A DNA stretch of 64,000 bases from DAOUCV01 sp034432095 (GTDB lineage: Bacteria; Chloroflexota; Dehalococcoidia; Dehalococcoidales; UBA2162). The stretch covers positions 1-64,000 of the forward strand of contig DAOUCV010000026.1 in the NCBI GenBank assembly GCA_034432095.1. The letters are read 5' to 3'. The translations under genes and the position numbers were made by a program. Shown piece by piece: positions 17,704 through 26,589 of this stretch (the first letter of the stretch is position 1; each line of letters begins with the position of its first letter). The notes under the pieces were generated by a model. The model searched no databases. It saw only the letters and a list, made by a program, of their open reading frames with translations, and was not told the origin of the DNA.

Positions 17704-19230
17704 TTGGCAACCGTTTTCCGTAGATTGGCAGATTTAAACTGGATAGCCGTTGTTCTTTCTCCGCTGGCGGTTATCCTCATGGAAGTGTTCTGGGTTTATC
17801 CCTGGCTCGCTTGGACCAAGGAATGGCCTACGCTTAACTGGCAACGCCCACCCTTGAGTCTGGCATCGCTCATTCTCCTCACCGGTATATCCTTCTCCGT
17901 CACCAGATTTTTCCGTACTCGCAGACGGGCACTATGGTGGATTCAACTGGGCATACTGTTACTGACCATTTTTGGGGTGGTGCGTCTTGAATATGGTGCC
18001 GGGTTCAATTTGCTCAGCGGGCAGTGGTTTGTTTACACGGCAAGGATTTTTCTTGATAGTTTTTCCCATCTTCACCCCATTGTCCTAGCGGTGGTTGTCT
18101 CCGTCTATCTTTGCTGGCGAGGGATAAGATTGGGGCACTCGACCTTCCACTTCAGCGATGTGTGTCCTTCTTTCCTGGTCGGTCTCTTTGCCTTAGTTCT
18201 GCTAATCATTGTTTGGACAGCCAGTTTAGGAGTCGGCTCTCTTGAGAGCTTGGTTTCCACGGTCGGCCTTTACGTACTCGGTTTCTTCTTCTTCGGTTTG
18301 ATGGCGCTGGCTCTGGGGAACCTGCAGGCTATCCGACGAAGGATGCTGCGAGAGGAAGAGATGACGCCGCTGTCCAGTCGCCGTTGGGTCGCCATCCTGT
18401 TTGGGGTGGTGGGGGGTATTGTCCTGCTGGGCACCGGTATTACCAGTATCTTTTCCCCCGGGTTCGTCGCGCTTCTGATACGCCTGTTAGGCGTTGCCCT
18501 GAATCTGCTGTTTGGGGCAGTGCGCTATCTGTTCATCCCGCTTGGCTACCTGGCTGAGGGGTTGGTCTGGGTAATACGGTTCATACTAAGCCTGATACGT
18601 GGCAGACAACCTCCCGAACCTTTCGAAAGGCCAGAACTTTTTGAACAGCCAGAGCTACCGGAAAAAATAGCCAATCAAGCCCTTTGGGGGAACGTGGTGC
18701 TGGTGCTAAAGTGGGTCTTTTTTGCCCTTGTTGTCGTCGCTGTGGTCTTCTTCCTGGCTAGGGCTATCTCCCGCTCGCGGTTTTTACGTTCAGAGGCAGA
18801 GGTAGAGGAGATTAGCGAGTCGCTCTGGAGCTGGAAAGCGTTTAAGGCAGACTTGCGCCTATTTCTCAAAGGGATTTGGCGGCGCCGGCGGAAGAGAATG
18901 AAGCCAGTGCCAGCCAGTCTGGTGCCAAGCTGGTACCTAGGAGAGGATGTTCCCGACATGCTGGATATACGCCAGATATTCCGGCATCTACTGTGGGAGT
19001 CTTCCACTTTCGGGATAAGACGTCAGTGCTATGAAACGCCCTATGAGTTCACCAGACGATTAGAAAAAGCCCTACCCGGCAGCAGTGAACAACTGGGTGA
19101 GCTTACTAACTTATACGTCAACGTCCGTTATGGTGAGCTTGAGGTCGAGGGTGAAAAAGTAAAATATGCCAACCGTCTGTGGAGAGCCCTCCGCAGACTG
19201 TTAAGAGGGCCTGAGAGAGATTCCGGTTGA
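17704..19230 (+). CDS. Multi-pass membrane protein with C-terminal DUF4129
   Basis: 508 residues, TTG start with AGGTG upstream. Many hydrophobic helices lie in residues 15-290 and one near 325-350 (VVLVLKWVFFALVVVAVVFF). The cytoplasmic C-terminal region with IRQIFRHLLWESSTFGIRRQ and YETPYEFTRRLEKALP matches DUF4129. In many bacteria this domain closes a TgpA-type transglutaminase-like protein encoded after MoxR-DUF58; here the central transglutaminase domain (Cys-His-Asp) is absent. The protein probably completes a MoxR-driven envelope complex. It converges on nadB with an 11-base gap. Confidence 0.82.
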   Translation: MATVFRRLADLNWIAVVLSPLAVILMEVFWVYPWLAWTKEWPTLNWQRPPLSLASLILLTGISFSVTRFFRTRRRALWWIQLGILLLTIFGVVRLEYGAGFNLLSGQWFVYTARIFLDSFSHLHPIVLAVVVSVYLCWRGIRLGHSTFHFSDVCPSFLVGLFALVLLIIVWTASLGVGSLESLVSTVGLYVLGFFFFGLMALALGNLQAIRRRMLREEEMTPLSSRRWVAILFGVVGGIVLLGTGITSIFSPGFVALLIRLLGVALNLLFGAVRYLFIPLGYLAEGLVWVIRFILSLIRGRQPPEPFERPELFEQPELPEKIANQALWGNVVLVLKWVFFALVVVAVVFFLARAISRSRFLRSEAEVEEISESLWSWKAFKADLRLFLKGIWRRRRKRMKPVPASLVPSWYLGEDVPDMLDIRQIFRHLLWESSTFGIRRQCYETPYEFTRRLEKALPGSSEQLGELTNLYVNVRYGELEVEGEKVKYANRLWRALRRLLRGPERDSG

Positions 19231-19241
19231 ATAGGGATGCT

Positions 19242-20804
19242 TTAGTCCTTGGTAAAGACGATGTGGTGTTGCCACTCTCTTGAACTCCTGGGGAAATCAG
19301 ACCTGAAATGAGCTCCCCGGCTCTCTTTTCTGAGGAGGGCGGCTTCAGTCATTATCCGGGCGGTCAATATCAGGTTACTTAGCTCGTAAGAGGGGCGGTC
19401 GGTAGGCGGGGGTAAGGACTTCTGCCAGGCAGCCAGGATGTCAGCCGCCTGAGTCAAGCCTTCTTGGTTACGCAAAATACCGACCTTCTCCCAGAGGAGC
19501 GTTTGCAGGGCGGAAAGGCTGGGGGCTGGCATAGCCTTCAAAGCCTGCCTTTGGCTGAGTAGGTGATGAACCTCGACACGACGACCGGTAGCCGGGGATG
19601 CTGACTTAACTCCCTCACTGGTTCTTTCTATAATTCGTTTACCGAATACCACGGCTTCAAGGAGTGAGTTGGAAGCTAGCCGGTTGGCTCCATGGATGCC
19701 AGCACAGGCAGTTTCACCACAAGCGAACAGCCCGGCAATATTGGTCTCTCCCCAGCTATTAGTTTTTATCCCGCCAATCATGTAGTGAGCGGCTGGTGCG
19801 ACCGGTATCAACTCCTGAGTGATGTTCAAACCGTGCTCCAAACAGAAACGATAGATATGAGGAAACCGGGTGGTAATGGTGCGAGGTGGCAGGTGGGTTA
19901 CATCAATGAAGACCTTGTCCGAGCCTGTTTTTTCCATCTCGTACAATATGCTGCGAGCGACAATGTCTCGCGGTGCCAGGTCGCCGTCCGGTGTGTAGTC
20001 AAGCATAAAACGGCGGCCTTTCACATTGCGCAGTATTCCTCCTTCGCCCCTGACTGCCTCAGATATGAGAAAGGGAATTACTCCGGGTAGGTGGAGGGCC
20101 GTGGGGTGGAACTGGTAGAACTCCATATCAGCAATCTCGGCACCGGCATTGAAGGCTAGGGCTATGCCATCACCAGTAGCTACATCAGAGTTGGTATTGA
20201 ACTTATATAACTGCCCGGCACCACCAGTAGCTAAAATCAGGAAGCGACAGCCAAATTCCTCAATAGAACCGCTGTGGCAATCAAGGACTTTTATGCCCTT
20301 AACCGTTCCCTTTTCGGTCAGGATTTCAATAGCCAGTGAATTCTCAAGTACTTGGATTCTCGATGAGCGCACCCGGTTGCTGAGAGTAACTTCAATATGC
20401 TCGCCGGTAGCATCACCGCCGGCGTGCAGAATGCGGGGCACACTGTGAGCTGCCTCTCTGGTCAGAGTGACCTCTCCATCAAGGGTATCAAAGGGTACCC
20501 CCAGCTTGACAAGGTCAGCGATGCAATCGGCGGCTTCATTTACCAAGATACGCACCGCCTCTTCATCACACAGCCCGTCTCCCGCTACGATAGTATCCTT
20601 AAAGTGCAGCTCCGGGGAATCATTTCTACCTATAGGAGCCGCAATACCCCCCTGAGCATATTTAGTATTGCAGTCGTCAATGCTGCCCTTGGTTATAACT
20701 AGCACGCTGCCTCGCTCCTTAGCCAGCAGGGCAGTATAGAGCCCGGCAATACCACTGCCGACTATAATGTAATCATACTGCTTCATCGGGTTGCTACGAA
20801 TCAT
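19242..20804 (-). CDS. nadB: L-aspartate oxidase (NadB) or closely related soluble fumarate-reductase-type flavoprotein
   Basis: 520 residues. FAD motif GSGIAGLYTALLA at about 17, substrate-domain HSVPRILHAGGDATG, then FYQFHPTALH, a conserved arginine in DLAPRDIVARSI, and HYMIGGIKTN with GANRLASNSLLEAVVFG. The last is typical of NadB rather than SdhA/FrdA. NadB oxidises aspartate to iminoaspartate for NAD synthesis and, without oxygen, passes electrons to fumarate. Start ATG 20804 overlaps the fumarase stop; an in-frame ATG at 20786 fits the N-terminus well but has no SD. The location is informative: not with nadA/nadC but last in an operon with fumarase and LutAB-like Fe-S proteins, which ties it to fumarate chemistry. 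Confidence 0.85.
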   Translation of the reverse strand: MIRSNPMKQYDYIIVGSGIAGLYTALLAKERGSVLVITKGSIDDCNTKYAQGGIAAPIGRNDSPELHFKDTIVAGDGLCDEEAVRILVNEAADCIADLVKLGVPFDTLDGEVTLTREAAHSVPRILHAGGDATGEHIEVTLSNRVRSSRIQVLENSLAIEILTEKGTVKGIKVLDCHSGSIEEFGCRFLILATGGAGQLYKFNTNSDVATGDGIALAFNAGAEIADMEFYQFHPTALHLPGVIPFLISEAVRGEGGILRNVKGRRFMLDYTPDGDLAPRDIVARSILYEMEKTGSDKVFIDVTHLPPRTITTRFPHIYRFCLEHGLNITQELIPVAPAAHYMIGGIKTNSWGETNIAGLFACGETACAGIHGANRLASNSLLEAVVFGKRIIERTSEGVKSASPATGRRVEVHHLLSQRQALKAMPAPSLSALQTLLWEKVGILRNQEGLTQAADILAAWQKSLPPPTDRPSYELSNLILTARIMTEAALLRKESRGAHFRSDFPRSSREWQHHIVFTKD

Positions 20805-21351
20805 TTACCCTGTATTTTGCTTTTCCTTCCTGATAAAGGTCGCTGCCGTAAATATCGTTTATGACGGTAACCGGGAAATCCTCCACCTCTATCCGGCAAA
20901 TTGCCTCCGTCCCGAGCTCTTCATAGGCTATTACCTCTGACCTCTTAATGCTCTTGGAGATGAGAGCGCCGGTACCACCAACCGCCGCCAGATACACTGC
21001 TTGATACTTCTTCAGAGCATCTTTTACCGCCGGCGAACGCATCCCTTTGCCTACCATGCCCCTCAACCCCGCAGCGATCAAGCGAGGTGTATAGACATCC
21101 ATACGACCGCTGGTGGTCGGTCCGGCAGAGCCGATCACTCTGCCCGGTCTGGCTGGCGTTGGACCCATATAATATATTGTCTGCCCCTTAATATCAAATG
21201 GGGGGGGCTTGCCCTGGTCCAGAGCTTCAACCATCCTCTTATGGGCGGCATCACGAGCGACATACATGACACCAGTAAGTAACACATTGTCTCCAGCTTT
21301 CAGTTCTTTCAGGGTCTCAACCGTCAACGGGAGGGCAACTCTTTTTGCCAT
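20794..21351 (-). CDS. Class I fumarate hydratase, beta subunit
   Basis: 185 residues, the C-terminal half of class I Fe-S hydro-lyases. VIGSAGPTTSGRMDVYTP with AAGLRGMVGKG is the family hallmark, and YLAAVGGTGALISKSI follows. With the alpha subunit upstream it should interconvert fumarate and malate; L-tartrate dehydratase (TtdB) is the alternative. ATG 21351 overlaps the alpha stop by one base and its own stop overlaps nadB, so translation is coupled. Confidence 0.92.
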   Translation of the reverse strand: MAKRVALPLTVETLKELKAGDNVLLTGVMYVARDAAHKRMVEALDQGKPPPFDIKGQTIYYMGPTPARPGRVIGSAGPTTSGRMDVYTPRLIAAGLRGMVGKGMRSPAVKDALKKYQAVYLAAVGGTGALISKSIKRSEVIAYEELGTEAICRIEVEDFPVTVINDIYGSDLYQEGKAKYRVNDS

Positions 21352-22196
21352 TAAAGAACCACCTCTTTGTGCCGCGCACTATGGCATTGAAGGTTAACCG
21401 CCACTGGCAGGCTGGCAATGTGGGCAGGTAAGACTTCAATATGGACTGCCAGGGCAGTCGTCCTGCCGCCGTAGCCCATTGGCCCGATGCCCAGGTTATT
21501 GATTCGTTTCAGAAGCTCCCTTTCCAGTTCTGCCACTTCGGCATCTGGATTGGGCTTACCCACCCCTCGTAACAATGCTTTCTTAGCCAGTATTAGAGTC
21601 CGTTCGGCGGTTCCCCCGATACCCACGCCAACAATTAGCGGGGGGCAGGCGTTACTGCCAGCTTCATCGATAGTCTTTACCACAAAATCTATTATCCCCT
21701 GACGTCCGCTCGCTGGTAAGAGCATAGTCAGACGGGTCATGTTCTCGGCACCAGCGCCCTTAGGCATCGCGGTAATCTTGAGCTTATCACCGGGAACAAT
21801 ATCAGTGTAGATAATGGCTGGGGTATTATCTTCGGTATTTACCCTGGCAGAATAGGGCTGGCGCACCATAGATTTACGCAGATAACCTTCCTCATATCCC
21901 TGGCGGACTCCTTCATCTATTGCTGAGTAGAGGTCACCACCGGTGATATGGACTTCCTGTCCCAGCTCCAGGAAGACTACCGCCGTGCCAGTGTCCTGGC
22001 AGAGAGGGATTTTTTCTTTTCTAGCGATTTCGGCGTTCTCAAGTATTCTATCCAGCACATCTTTAGCTGCCGGAGACTCCTCGTTCTTTCTGGCTTGCTT
22101 AATAGCCGTCAGCACATCTTCAGGGAGGTAGACGCAAGCTTCCTGAAACAGGCGGGATACGGCTTTGGTTATCCGCTTGCACTTTATATCTCTCAT
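21351..22196 (-). CDS. Class I fumarate hydratase, alpha subunit
   Basis: 281 residues. Conserved cysteines are in PLCQDTGTAVVFLELGQ, NACPPLIVGVGIGG and HCQ-like NLQCHSARH near the C-terminus; these bind the oxygen-sensitive 4Fe-4S cluster that activates water. KKALLRGVG and NNLGIGPMGYGGRTTALAV are typical. ATG 22196 overlaps the lutB-like stop (ATGA). The two-subunit type is common in anaerobes and archaea. Confidence 0.93.
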   Translation of the reverse strand: MRDIKCKRITKAVSRLFQEACVYLPEDVLTAIKQARKNEESPAAKDVLDRILENAEIARKEKIPLCQDTGTAVVFLELGQEVHITGGDLYSAIDEGVRQGYEEGYLRKSMVRQPYSARVNTEDNTPAIIYTDIVPGDKLKITAMPKGAGAENMTRLTMLLPASGRQGIIDFVVKTIDEAGSNACPPLIVGVGIGGTAERTLILAKKALLRGVGKPNPDAEVAELERELLKRINNLGIGPMGYGGRTTALAVHIEVLPAHIASLPVAVNLQCHSARHKEVVL

Positions 22197-23389
22197 CCGG
22201 AGTTTCCCTCGGCTATCAATCTCCTCAGCTCGACTATCATCTCCGGTACATCAATCTTCATCGGGCATCTTACCTTGCACCGTCCACAGGTCAGACAGGT
22301 GTAAGCCATTGAAGCCGCCTTTTCCGTATTCTGGCTAATCATCCCTGCCCAAACCGCACCGATGCCCGCAAAATACTTGTCGCCGAAATTACCGGCGGTT
22401 ACGGCGAATACGGGGCACTCATACAGACAGCCTCCGCATCTCAGACAATACAGCGCCTGACGCAATAAGGGATGTTTTGCTAGCCCAGTCCTGCCGCCGT
22501 CCATAAATATAACGTGGAACTCACCCGGACCGTGGGCACCATAGGTGGTCGTCTTCTCAATGTCACCGGTCTTGCTTGGTGCCGATATCAGGCTCACATA
22601 GGAGGGAACGGTATAGTTAGCGTATCTCCAGGTTACCTCGGCAACCTTATAGGCATCACCCAAGGTCGGGACTAGTTTCTCCATACCTACCAGGGTAATG
22701 TGAACCGGTGGTGCCCCGGTAACCAGACGGATATTCCCCTCATTCTCAATAAGGAATAGAGTACCGGTATCAGCGGCTACCACATTGGCACCGCTAATGC
22801 CAATATCCGCCTGGAAATACTTATCTCTGAGTAGTTTTCTGGCGGTTGCCACCAGTTTGGCTATATCTGGCTCAGGTTTCTCCCCGGTGAGCGTGGAGAA
22901 AAGCCGGGCAACATCCTCCTTGGGGACATGAACCGCCGGTGAGAGGATGTGCATCGGCTTTGAATTTAGTTTTTGGATAATAAATTCACCCAGGTCAGTT
23001 TCGTAGACCTCGTTGCCCAGTTCTTCCAGGTGCTCTCGTAACCCAATCTCCTCCCCGGTCATGCTCTTGCCCTTGACGATGAGCTTGCCCTTCCCCACCA
23101 GGTTATCAATAATCTTTAGCGCCTCAGCGGCTGTCTTGGCGATATAGGCTTTACCGTGGTTCGATTCAATAGCTTCACACGCTTCTTGGGTAAGCCTCTC
23201 CATCTCAGTGATAGCTTTTTCTTTTATCCCTCTGACTTCCTCCGCCATCCTGATGGTATGAGGGAACTTCTTTAAAGCACCATCAATGTTTGCCCTGTAG
23301 CTGGCAATAGCCCGGGATAAAGCCAGCCTTATCCTCTCATTATGGGCAGCCGCCATTACTTCTTTCTTGTATTCAGTAAAGACGGACAT
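22193..23389 (-). CDS. LutB/LldF-like LUD-domain iron-sulfur protein
   Basis: 398 residues. An N-terminal LUD domain (VKGKSMTGEEIGLREHLEEL, DIGISGANVVAADTGTLFLI) is followed by two 4Fe-4S motifs near the C-terminus, CLRCGGCLYECP and CLTCGRCKVRCP. This matches LutB of the LutABC lactate oxidation complex. No LutC is seen in the window. Spacing to the upstream CCG gene is five bases and the downstream fumarase overlaps, so all belong to one operon. Probably an electron-transfer subunit for a soluble organic-acid oxidoreductase; lactate is one candidate. Confidence 0.88.
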   Translation of the reverse strand: MSVFTEYKKEVMAAAHNERIRLALSRAIASYRANIDGALKKFPHTIRMAEEVRGIKEKAITEMERLTQEACEAIESNHGKAYIAKTAAEALKIIDNLVGKGKLIVKGKSMTGEEIGLREHLEELGNEVYETDLGEFIIQKLNSKPMHILSPAVHVPKEDVARLFSTLTGEKPEPDIAKLVATARKLLRDKYFQADIGISGANVVAADTGTLFLIENEGNIRLVTGAPPVHITLVGMEKLVPTLGDAYKVAEVTWRYANYTVPSYVSLISAPSKTGDIEKTTTYGAHGPGEFHVIFMDGGRTGLAKHPLLRQALYCLRCGGCLYECPVFAVTAGNFGDKYFAGIGAVWAGMISQNTEKAASMAYTCLTCGRCKVRCPMKIDVPEMIVELRRLIAEGNSG

Positions 23390-23394
23390 TTTCT

Positions 23395-24399
23395 TTATGT
23401 CTCCATAGCCATCGCCACAATTTGAGCCAGGTCAAGAACCTCCACGCCGCTGGCTTTCAGTTCCTTGAGCCCCGCCTTTAGCTGCATAATACATCCCAGG
23501 CAGTGGGTGACGATAATCTCGGCTCCGGTCTCAAGTAGCTCCTTCGCCCGGTTCATCCCCAGAATCTCGCTTAACTCGGGGAAGACCGCCTCAAATCCTG
23601 CCCCCGCCCCACAGCATGTTGCCCACTCCCCCTTGGTCCAGCCGGGTTCTACAAACTCAATGCCTTTGATGGCTCTTAATATCTGGCGCGGCTCCTCCAC
23701 CAGCCCCAGGTAACGGGCTAGCTGGCACGGGTCATGATAGGTAACTTTAACCTTTCTGGGGAAACTCAGCTTGAGGGAGGAGATATTCCCAGCGACTACC
23801 TCGCAAAAATGCTTGACCTCAAAGCTGTCTTCAGCAACACTCTCAGGAATCAGTTGGCGGAGGGTATAAGTGCACGAAGGGACGAGGCTGATAATCCGCT
23901 TGACCCCTCTGGATTTCAGCCTATCGTGTACCTGCTTGGCATTTTGGGCAAATTCCTTGTGCAATCCGGTGTAATATAGTAGCCCTCCACAGCATGGTTC
24001 ATCATCACCCAGATAGCCGAACTTTATTCCCAGGTTTTTCAGCACCTTGACCGCACTCAATAGCGGTTGAGCACCATCGCTACCTCCGGCCATTACCCTG
24101 CGGTATATCCCGGCAGCATCAACTCCAAGCTTTTTCTGAAAACCGGCGAGACGCATTGTCAGTTCGGTGCTGATAGCACTCTTATCAACCCTTCGCAGCA
24201 GAGACATCAATGACTCAAACTCGCTGGCATACTGGTAGCCACATCCGGCGAAGAATATGGTCTCTGTCTCTTCAGGGAAACTGAGGTCTTTCGCCCACTT
24301 GGCTCTTGTTCCTCGGGAAGCGCCTAATAGATTTTGCTTGGAGATGATGTTGTCCGCAAGGTAGGTTAACCCCGGAGGAATTAATTTTTTATTATTCAC
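23395..24399 (-). CDS. LutA/HdrB-like CCG-domain protein
   Basis: 334 residues, GTG start with GAGGGAAC directly upstream. Two CCG repeats: FFAGCGYQYAS with PCCGGLLYYTG and PSCTYTL, then YHDPCQLARY with TCCGAGAGFE and CLGC. No ferredoxin motif precedes them, so it is like LutA or HdrB rather than GlcF. It is larger than LutA (about 240) because of an N-terminal extension and an insert near 75-115. First gene of the operon, facing the Crp/Fnr gene; it likely forms the terminal redox centre with the LUD protein. Confidence 0.87.
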   Translation of the reverse strand: MNNKKLIPPGLTYLADNIISKQNLLGASRGTRAKWAKDLSFPEETETIFFAGCGYQYASEFESLMSLLRRVDKSAISTELTMRLAGFQKKLGVDAAGIYRRVMAGGSDGAQPLLSAVKVLKNLGIKFGYLGDDEPCCGGLLYYTGLHKEFAQNAKQVHDRLKSRGVKRIISLVPSCTYTLRQLIPESVAEDSFEVKHFCEVVAGNISSLKLSFPRKVKVTYHDPCQLARYLGLVEEPRQILRAIKGIEFVEPGWTKGEWATCCGAGAGFEAVFPELSEILGMNRAKELLETGAEIIVTHCLGCIMQLKAGLKELKASGVEVLDLAQIVAMAMET

Positions 24400-24415
24400 G
24401 TTCCCTCTATCTCCC

Positions 24416-24445
24416 AGTCTAATGAAGCCAAGACTAAATTGTCAA
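24416..24445 (-). promoter_or_regulatory. Promoter of the lut-fum-nadB operon
   Basis: On the minus strand, TTGACA (24445-24440), 18-base spacer, TAGACT (24421-24416). Transcription would begin near 24409, leaving a short leader that still contains the SD of the GTG at 24399. The same hexamer pair recurs upstream of acuC and the substrate-binding protein. Confidence 0.55.
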
Positions 24446-24490
24446 GGCAACGTGCCGAGGGCGTATCGGGAGTAAACCAGTAATCGCCTG

Positions 24491-24499
24491 TGCTATAAT
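24491..24499 (+). promoter_or_regulatory. Extended -10 promoter of the Crp/Fnr gene
   Basis: TGCTATAAT: perfect TATAAT at 24494-24499 with the TGn extension. No good -35 lies 16-18 bases upstream. Transcript start near 24506 excludes the GTG at 24502 as translation start. Confidence 0.6.
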
Positions 24500-24522
24500 T
24501 TGTGGTTGGAAGCACGGTAGAG

Positions 24523-25227
24523 ATGTCACTGAAGAGAGGTCCCAAGTTGCTGCAGAGCCGCAAAGCCCAAATTCTAAAAAGTTCACCCATTTTCTCCAGC
24601 CTGGATGATGATGAGCTGAGCGAGCTGGCTGACCTTGCCCGCGAACGTAGTTTTGCGCCGGACGAGTTCATCTTCTGGGATGGAGATGCTCCCGATTGGT
24701 TCTATATTGTTGCCGAAGGAAAAGTGAGGGTACTGAAGCATTCCTCTTCAGGGAAGCAGTTTACCATTGGCTTCTTCGGCTCCGGTGAGATGGTCGGCGA
24801 GGTGGGTGTCTTCGAGAACAAACCCTACCCTGCCTCAGCCCAGGCTGTGACTGAGACCAGAGTAATAGGAATTAAGAGAGAAGACCTCCTTTCTTTTCTT
24901 GCCAATCGCCCTCAAGTAGCCCTGAGGATTATTAGTATTCTGGGGGGACGGCTCAGGGATGCCCAGAGCCGCCTTAGGGATTTCGCCGGGGAGAGAGTTG
25001 AGCAGCGCCTTGCCAGTGTCCTAGTCATGCTTTCTTCGAAGCTTGGTTCCATTCTCCCCTTCACCCGACAGGAGATAGCTGATATGGCGGGAACCACCAC
25101 CGAGACAGCCATCCGGGTTATGAGCCACCTGAAGGACAGAGGGATTATTCGTTCTACTCGTGGTAAAGTGGTTATCCTTGATGAGAAGAAGCTCAGGCTG
25201 CTGAGTGAAGGTCCACCGCAGGTATAG
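24523..25227 (+). CDS. Crp/Fnr-family transcriptional regulator
   Basis: 234 residues. A cyclic-nucleotide-binding fold covers about 15-130 (SSPIFSSLDDDELSELADLA, FGSGEMVGEVGVFENKPYPASA) and a winged helix the C-terminus, with TRQEIADMAGTTTETAIRVM as recognition helix. There is no N-terminal Fnr cysteine cluster. The phosphate-cassette arginine of Crp is not clear (KPYPASAQA in its place), so the ligand may differ from cAMP. It is divergent from the lut-fum-nadB operon with about 120 bases shared, which makes that operon its likeliest target. ATG 24523 is used because the extended -10 starts transcription after the upstream GTG. Confidence 0.9.
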   Translation: MSLKRGPKLLQSRKAQILKSSPIFSSLDDDELSELADLARERSFAPDEFIFWDGDAPDWFYIVAEGKVRVLKHSSSGKQFTIGFFGSGEMVGEVGVFENKPYPASAQAVTETRVIGIKREDLLSFLANRPQVALRIISILGGRLRDAQSRLRDFAGERVEQRLASVLVMLSSKLGSILPFTRQEIADMAGTTTETAIRVMSHLKDRGIIRSTRGKVVILDEKKLRLLSEGPPQV

Positions 25228-25281
25228 AACCCCATTGCTATAGCCACCCGCCCGCTTGAGGCACCCCGAAAAATTTCCGCC

Positions 25282-25311
25282 TTTACAAGTCTGGTATTAA
25301 TGCTGTATTCT
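25282..25311 (+). promoter_or_regulatory. Promoter of hisS
   Basis: TTTACA at 25282-25287, 18-base spacer, TATTCT at 25306-25311. The leader to the TTG at 25338 is about 20 bases with AGGGGG; no T-box or attenuator fits in it. Confidence 0.5.
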
Positions 25312-25337
25312 AGCTCTATAAAAAGGGGGAAAACAGG

Positions 25338-26585
25338 TTGTATCGAGCGCCGCGTGGCACCTCAGACATCCTACCACAGGAGCAAGCCTACTGGCGTTAT
25401 GTAGAGCAAAAGGCATTTAATATCTGCCAGCTCTACGGTTACGAGCGTATTGATACTCCCGCCTTTGAGGATGCCGGGTTGTTCACTCGTAGCGTAGGAG
25501 AGGGGACTGATATTATTGAAAAGGAGATGTACACCTTCGAGGACAGAGGCGGGAACAAACTGGCCCTGATACCGGAGGGCACTGCCTCAGTATGCCGAGC
25601 CTATGTAGAGCACGGCATGCACAATTTACCACAACCAGTAAAGCTCTATTATATTGCCTCTATTTTCAGGTACGAAAGACCCCAGGCAGGCAGGTATCGC
25701 CAACACCGCCAGTTTGGCTATGAGGCAATTGGCGATGATGACCCAGCCATCGATGCTGAAGTCATTGATATGGCCTGGCAATTCTTTAAGTCCTTGAACC
25801 TTCGTCACCTGTCGGTTAACCTTAATAGTATCGGTTGTAAAACGTGCCGACCGGGATATATCACTGCCCTGGAGGATTACTACAACAGTCATATCGGTGA
25901 AGTATGTTTGGACTGCAAAACTAGGCTGGTAAAAAATCCTTTACGTTTGCTTGATTGCAAAAAGCACTCGTGCCAGCCGATAGCTATATCTGCTCCCAGG
26001 AGTATTGACCACCTTTGCCAAGATTGCGCTGGACACTTTAACCGGTTGAAGAGATACCTGGACTTGCTTCAAATCCCCTTTGAGGTGAATCACCGCCTAG
26101 TTCGTGGTTTCGACTATTACACCAGGACCGTATTTGAGGTTCAACCAGAGGCAGGAGGAAGCCAAAGCAGCGTTGGTGGCGGGGGCAGATATGATGGCCT
26201 GATTGAGGAGCTCGGTGGTAAACCTACGCCGGCGGTTGGGTTTGCTGCTGGCATTGAGCGGGTAATACTCAACCTGAAGAAACAGAGTGTGCCTGTCCCC
26301 CCTCTGGATAAGCCACGGGTCTTCATTGCCCATATCGGTGATGAAGCTATGGATATGTCAATAAAGCTGGCATCCAGTCTAAGGCAGGCTGGCATTGGCG
26401 TAGTATGGACTATCAGCTCGAGGAGCCTGAAAGCTCAATTAAGGCAGGCAAATACTCTGGGTGTTCGCTACACGGTGATTATCGGTGACCGGGAGGTAAA
26501 GACGGGCACCGTGATATTACGCAACATGGTTAATGCCCAACAGGAGGCTGTCCCCATTGACCGGTTACAAGAGCTGCTAGGGTGA
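25338..26585 (+). CDS. hisS: Histidyl-tRNA synthetase
   Basis: 415 residues, class II synthetase. Motif 1 region PRGTSDILPQEQAYWRYVE, motif 2 FRYERPQAGRYRQHRQF, the histidine-specific LVRGFDYYTRTVFE, motif 3 AVGFAAGIERVI, and a C-terminal anticodon-binding domain starting near KPRVFIAHIGDEA. TTG start with AGGGGG upstream. The insertion domain contains four cysteine pairs (GCKTC, CLDCKT, CKKHSC, CQDC), which may bind zinc, as in several bacterial HisRS. Followed five bases later by a phosphoesterase gene. Confidence 0.97.
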   Translation: MYRAPRGTSDILPQEQAYWRYVEQKAFNICQLYGYERIDTPAFEDAGLFTRSVGEGTDIIEKEMYTFEDRGGNKLALIPEGTASVCRAYVEHGMHNLPQPVKLYYIASIFRYERPQAGRYRQHRQFGYEAIGDDDPAIDAEVIDMAWQFFKSLNLRHLSVNLNSIGCKTCRPGYITALEDYYNSHIGEVCLDCKTRLVKNPLRLLDCKKHSCQPIAISAPRSIDHLCQDCAGHFNRLKRYLDLLQIPFEVNHRLVRGFDYYTRTVFEVQPEAGGSQSSVGGGGRYDGLIEELGGKPTPAVGFAAGIERVILNLKKQSVPVPPLDKPRVFIAHIGDEAMDMSIKLASSLRQAGIGVVWTISSRSLKAQLRQANTLGVRYTVIIGDREVKTGTVILRNMVNAQQEAVPIDRLQELLG

Positions 26586-26589
26586 TCAT

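Noticed and set aside
25228..25337. T-box or his-attenuator upstream of hisS
   Set aside because: The leader after the predicted promoter is only about 20 bases and no T-box motif is seen.
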